A stretch of 64,000 nt of DNA from CAWBOV01 sp963790525. GTDB lineage: Bacteria; Actinomycetota; Actinomycetes; Mycobacteriales; Jatrophihabitantaceae. The stretch spans positions 868,001-932,000 of the forward strand of contig CAWBOV010000003.1 in NCBI GenBank assembly GCA_963790525.1. Direction: 5' to 3'. The notes beneath the pieces are model-generated. The model searched no databases. It saw only the letters and a program-made list of their open reading frames with translations, and was not told the origin of the DNA. Position 1 is the first letter of the stretch, and the number at the start of each line of letters is the position of its first letter. Of this stretch, positions 61,159 through 64,000 are shown piece by piece. The translations under genes were made by a program, and so were the position numbers.

Positions 61159-62038
61159 CGACCTCCTCGAACGCGAATCCACCGTGCCGGGAGCTCCGGC
61201 CCGTCCGCCTGCCTCCGCCGGTGCGGCGCCGCGCCGGCGCCGGCGCAACCGCTCGAAGTACGTGATGCGCGCGGTCGCCGTGGCGTACGTCCTGATCCTG
61301 GTGCTGGCACCGGTGACCCTGGTGATCTGGCGCACCGTCCAGCAGGGCGTCGGGACGTTCTTCGACTCGCTGTCCACCCCCGAGGCCATCCACGCCTTCC
61401 AGCTCACCGCGGTCGTCGTGGGCCTGTCCGTCGTGATCAACACGGTGTTCGGTGTGGGGATCTCGCTGCTGATCGTGCGCAACCGGTTCCCCGGACGCAG
61501 GCTGCTGGACCTGCTCATCGACCTGCCGGTGTCCGTCTCGCCGATCGTCGTCGGCCTGGCACTGATCCTGGTCTACGGCTCGACGACCGGCTGGTTCGGC
61601 CCGGCGCTGGACAGCGCGGGCATCCAGATCATCTTCGCCACGCCCGGCATGGTGCTGGCGACGACGTTCGTGTCGCTGCCGCTGGTGGTGCGCGAGGTGA
61701 TCCCGGTCCTCCGCGAGACCGGCATCGACCAGGAGCAGGCGGCGCGCTCGCTCGGCGCCAACGCGGTGCAGCGGTTCATCCGAATCACCCTGCCGACCAT
61801 CAAGTGGGCACTGGCCTACGGTGTCGTGCTCAGCCTGGCGCGGTCGGTCGGGGAGTTCGGCGCGGTCAAGGTCGTCTCCGGCAACGTCATCGGGCAGACG
61901 CAGACGATGACCCTGCTGGTCGACGGCGAGGCCGAGCAGCTGCAGACCGGCTACTACCAGATCTCCCTGGTGCTGATCGCCGTCTCGGTCATCTGCATCA
62001 GCATCATCTCGATCCTTCGTCCGAAAGCAGAGAAGTAA
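61151..62038 (+). CDS. cysW: Sulfate ABC transporter permease CysW
   Basis: Second permease, 295 residues. GTG 61151 overlaps cysT by eight bases. VSVSPIVVGLALILVYG, FATPGMVLATTFVSLPLVVR, the EAA loop EQAARSLGANAVQRFIRITLP and FGAVKVVSGNVIGQTQTMTL are conserved CysW features. The Arg-rich N-terminus precedes the first helix. Stop overlaps the ATPase start. Confidence 0.92.
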   Translation: MADDLLERESTVPGAPARPPASAGAAPRRRRRNRSKYVMRAVAVAYVLILVLAPVTLVIWRTVQQGVGTFFDSLSTPEAIHAFQLTAVVVGLSVVINTVFGVGISLLIVRNRFPGRRLLDLLIDLPVSVSPIVVGLALILVYGSTTGWFGPALDSAGIQIIFATPGMVLATTFVSLPLVVREVIPVLRETGIDQEQAARSLGANAVQRFIRITLPTIKWALAYGVVLSLARSVGEFGAVKVVSGNVIGQTQTMTLLVDGEAEQLQTGYYQISLVLIAVSVICISIISILRPKAEK

Positions 62039-62997
62039 TGGGCATCTCAGCGACTCACATCAACAAGAAGTTCGGGTCGTTCGTCGCCCTGGACGACGTC
62101 ACCATCAACGTCCCGAGCGGGCGCCTCACCGCGCTCCTCGGCCCGAGCGGCGGCGGCAAGTCCACCCTGCTGCGGATCATCGGCGGCCTCGAGGAGGCCG
62201 ACTCCGGGTCGGTCGAGATCGACGGCGTGGACGCCACCTACGTCGCGCCCCAGCGACGCAACGTGGGCTTCGTCTTCCAGCACTACGCGGCGTTCAAGCA
62301 CCTGTCGGTCTACCGCAACGTCGCCTTCGGCCTCGAGATCCGCAAGCGGCCGAAGGAGGAGATCCGCACGCGCGTGCACGAGCTGCTCGAACTCGTCCAC
62401 CTCGACCAGTTCGCCGATCGGCTGCCGGCCCAGCTGTCCGGTGGCCAGCGCCAGCGCATGGCCCTGGCCCGGGCGCTGGCGGCCGAGCCGAAGGTCATGC
62501 TGCTCGACGAACCGTTCGGTGCGCTCGATGCCAAGGTGCGCAAGGAGCTGCGCGAGTGGCTGCGGCGCCTGCACGACGAGGTCCACGTCACCACGATCTT
62601 CGTGACCCACGACCAGGAGGAGGCCCTCGAGGTCGCCGACGAACTGGTCGTGATCAACAAGGGTGTGGTCGAGCAGGTGGGCAGCCCGAACGACCTCTAC
62701 GACCGGCCGGCCAACGACTTCGTGATGGAGTTCCTCGGCCCGGTCACCAGGCTCGGGGGCAACCTCGTCCGGCCGCACGACATCGACATCTTCTCCACGG
62801 CCGAGCCGGGCACGATCCAGGCCCGGGTCAACAAGCTGCAGCGGGTGGGGTTCGAGGTCCGGGCGGACCTGCGTGACGCCGATGAGAACCTGTGGGTGCA
62901 GCTGACCCGCGGGCAGGTCGAGTCGCTTGCGCTGACCGAGGGGGCGAGCGTGTGGCTGCGCCCGGCCAAGAACGCCTCGGTGCTCACCCATAGCTGA
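62038..62997 (+). CDS. cysA: Sulfate ABC transporter ATP-binding protein CysA
   Basis: 319 residues. Walker A GPSGGGKST, Q-loop FVFQHYAAFKHLSVYRNVAF, signature LSGGQRQRMALARALA, Walker B VMLLDEPFGALD and H-loop VTHDQEEA. A C-terminal TOBE-like domain starts at NLVRPHDIDIFS. ATG 62038 shares a base with the cysW stop. Last gene of the operon. CysA in the CysT/CysW context imports sulfate or thiosulfate for cysteine synthesis. Confidence 0.93.
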   Translation: MGISATHINKKFGSFVALDDVTINVPSGRLTALLGPSGGGKSTLLRIIGGLEEADSGSVEIDGVDATYVAPQRRNVGFVFQHYAAFKHLSVYRNVAFGLEIRKRPKEEIRTRVHELLELVHLDQFADRLPAQLSGGQRQRMALARALAAEPKVMLLDEPFGALDAKVRKELREWLRRLHDEVHVTTIFVTHDQEEALEVADELVVINKGVVEQVGSPNDLYDRPANDFVMEFLGPVTRLGGNLVRPHDIDIFSTAEPGTIQARVNKLQRVGFEVRADLRDADENLWVQLTRGQVESLALTEGASVWLRPAKNASVLTHS

Positions 62998-63001
62998 GCT
63001 G

Positions 63002-63029
63002 ACGGGCCGCGGGCCGCACCGCGGCCCGT
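63002..63029 (+). terminator. Terminator of the sulfate operon
   Basis: Perfect 11-base arms ACGGGCCGCGG (63002-63012) and CCGCGGCCCGT (63019-63029) with a six-base loop, four bases after the cysA stop. No T-run follows. Confidence 0.6.
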
Positions 63030-63076
63030 GCGCCTGGCGTCGCGGCCCCCGGCCGTGCCCTATTCTCTGACCTCTC

Positions 63077-63532
63077 ATGGAGATTTCGGCGAAGGTTGAT
63101 TACGCGGTTCGCGCACTGCTCGGCCTGGCCGAGCGCGCGCCGGACCTGTCCACGATCGATGTGGTCATCGGCGAGCAGCAACTACCCCGGAAGTTCGCCG
63201 AATCCATCCTGAGCGACCTGCGCAGGGCCGGGATCGTGCGCAGCCAGCGAGGAGCGCACGGCGGCTACGCGCTGGCCCGACCGGCCGCCGAGATCACGCT
63301 GGGGGCCGTCTTCCGGGCGGTCGACGGCCCGCTGGCCGAGGTGCGGGGGCTGCGCCCGAACGAGACCACCTACACCGGCGTGGCGGCCCACCTGCCCGAC
63401 GTCTGGGTCGCGGTGCGGGCGAGCCTGCGGCGCGTCCTGGACGAGACGAACCTCCAGCAGCTGCTCGACGGCAAGCTGCCCGCGCACGTCCGGCGCCTGG
63501 TCGAGGCGCCCGACGCGTGGGAACCCCGCTGA
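63077..63532 (+). CDS. Rrf2 family transcriptional regulator
   Basis: A 151-residue winged-helix protein. MEISAKVDYAVRALLGLAER, LPRKFAESILSDLRRAGIVR and SQRGAHGGYALARPAAEITL are classic Rrf2. The C-terminal region lacks the three-Cys cluster of IscR/NsrR, so it does not bind an Fe-S cluster in that way and is nearer to CymR-type regulators that control sulfur genes. Position after the sulfate operon suggests it regulates that operon (inference). Confidence 0.88.
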   Translation: MEISAKVDYAVRALLGLAERAPDLSTIDVVIGEQQLPRKFAESILSDLRRAGIVRSQRGAHGGYALARPAAEITLGAVFRAVDGPLAEVRGLRPNETTYTGVAAHLPDVWVAVRASLRRVLDETNLQQLLDGKLPAHVRRLVEAPDAWEPR

Positions 63533-63618
63533 CCCGGACGCTGACCCGGCCGCAGGGCCGCACGGCAGCGGCGCCGGTGCCACGACGCACGGCTCGCCGC
63601 ACCGCATAGGATTCCCAG

Positions 63619-64000
63619 ATGCCCGCAGCGCGCACGTTCACCCCGACGATGCACCGTGCCTCCACGCGTCGGGTCGCCGCGACCGGTGGCGGCACGATCA
63701 CCCGGACGGTCCTGCCCGGCGGGCTGCGCGTGGTCACCGAGGCGATGCCGGGCGTCCGCAGCTCCAGCGTCGGGGTGTGGGTCAACGTCGGCTCGCGGGA
63801 CGAGACCCCCGCGGTCGCCGGCGCCAGCCATTACCTGGAGCACCTGCTCTTCAAGGGCACGCGCACCCGGTCCGCCCTCGACATCGCCTCGGCGATGGAC
63901 GCGGTGGGCGGCGAGTTCAACGCGTTCACCGAGAAGGAGCACACCTGCTTCTACGCCACCGTCCTGGATCGTGACCTGCCGCTGGCGGTCGAGCTGGTCA
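63619..64000 (+). CDS. M16-family zinc peptidase, N-terminal part (runs off window)
   Basis: About 127 residues visible. VLPGGLRVVTEAMPGVRSSS opens the fold. ASHYLEHLLFKGT holds the inverted zinc motif H-x-x-E-H, and GGEFNAFTEKEHTCFYATVL continues the insulinase/pitrilysin pattern. In actinobacteria this gene normally follows pnp closely; here it is separated by the sulfate and Rrf2 genes. The C terminus lies outside the window. Confidence 0.92.
   Translation, partial: MPAARTFTPTMHRASTRRVAATGGGTITRTVLPGGLRVVTEAMPGVRSSSVGVWVNVGSRDETPAVAGASHYLEHLLFKGTRTRSALDIASAMDAVGGEFNAFTEKEHTCFYATVLDRDLPLAVELV

Noticed and set aside
1..64000. CRISPR arrays, tRNA or rRNA genes, insertion sequences
   Set aside because: I saw no regularly spaced repeats with spacers, no tRNA-like fold with TTC-arm, no rRNA motifs and no transposase.

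Overview
The window is high-GC actinobacterial DNA. Start codons are often GTG, and many operons are joined by GTGA or ATGA overlaps. The gene content is also typical of Actinomycetes: an F420/PPOX-type oxidoreductase, a PadR-ABC unit, a GTG-started Nei-type glycosylase, a mycobacterial Sdh1-type succinate dehydrogenase with its small upstream partner, and a ribF / rpsO / pnp / M16 peptidase order. I cannot name the genus. Around twenty places show one protein continuing across a single-base frame change with both sides well conserved. Almost all of them look like one extra base. This pattern looks more like uncorrected sequence error than gene decay, so broken genes are described as probably intact in the organism.

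Layout. 1-4.9 kb (minus strand): an ABC exporter, a tiny arginine-serine repeat peptide, a Ser/Thr kinase, then a PadR regulator and an ABC/FtsX pair. 5.0-5.9 kb: two small enzymes or DNA-binding proteins. 5.9-18.7 kb: a complete L-rhamnose locus, with a LacI repressor divergent from a four-gene sugar ABC transporter, mutarotase, a second isomerase-family protein, rhamnose isomerase, a bifunctional aldolase-dehydrogenase and a kinase. 18.7-27.6 kb: DUF4242 protein, large LuxR regulator, Tat-exported phospholipase C, GH13 enzyme, and an NmrA-like/HxlR divergent pair. 27.6-33 kb: a dialkylglycine-decarboxylase-like enzyme, a structured intergenic region, an orphan conjugation-type coupling ATPase and two unknown genes. 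33-38.9 kb: MsrA, acyl-CoA synthetase, ABC-2 pair, lipoprotein, ECF sigma. 38.9-44.7 kb: Nei glycosylase, SDR, a 51-residue peptide under a strong promoter, 3-hydroxyisobutyryl-CoA hydrolase-like protein, two unknowns and an M14-like hydrolase. 44.7-48.5 kb: sdh operon. 48.6-52.2 kb: quinone-oxidoreductase-like gene, ABC exporter with a divergent MarR. 52.3-64 kb: ribF, Entner-Doudoroff edd-eda, rpsO, pnp, a sulfate ABC transporter operon, an Rrf2 regulator and the start of an M16 peptidase.

How the genes fit together. The rhamnose genes cover import, anomer conversion, isomerisation, phosphorylation, cleavage and lactaldehyde oxidation, probably under the LacI protein, whose likely operators lie next to a good promoter. 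edd-eda supplies a two-step Entner-Doudoroff branch. The sdh genes match the mycobacterial Sdh1 layout. The most unusual unit is the exporter / RS-repeat peptide / kinase operon at 2.0-4.9 kb, which I could not match to a system I know.
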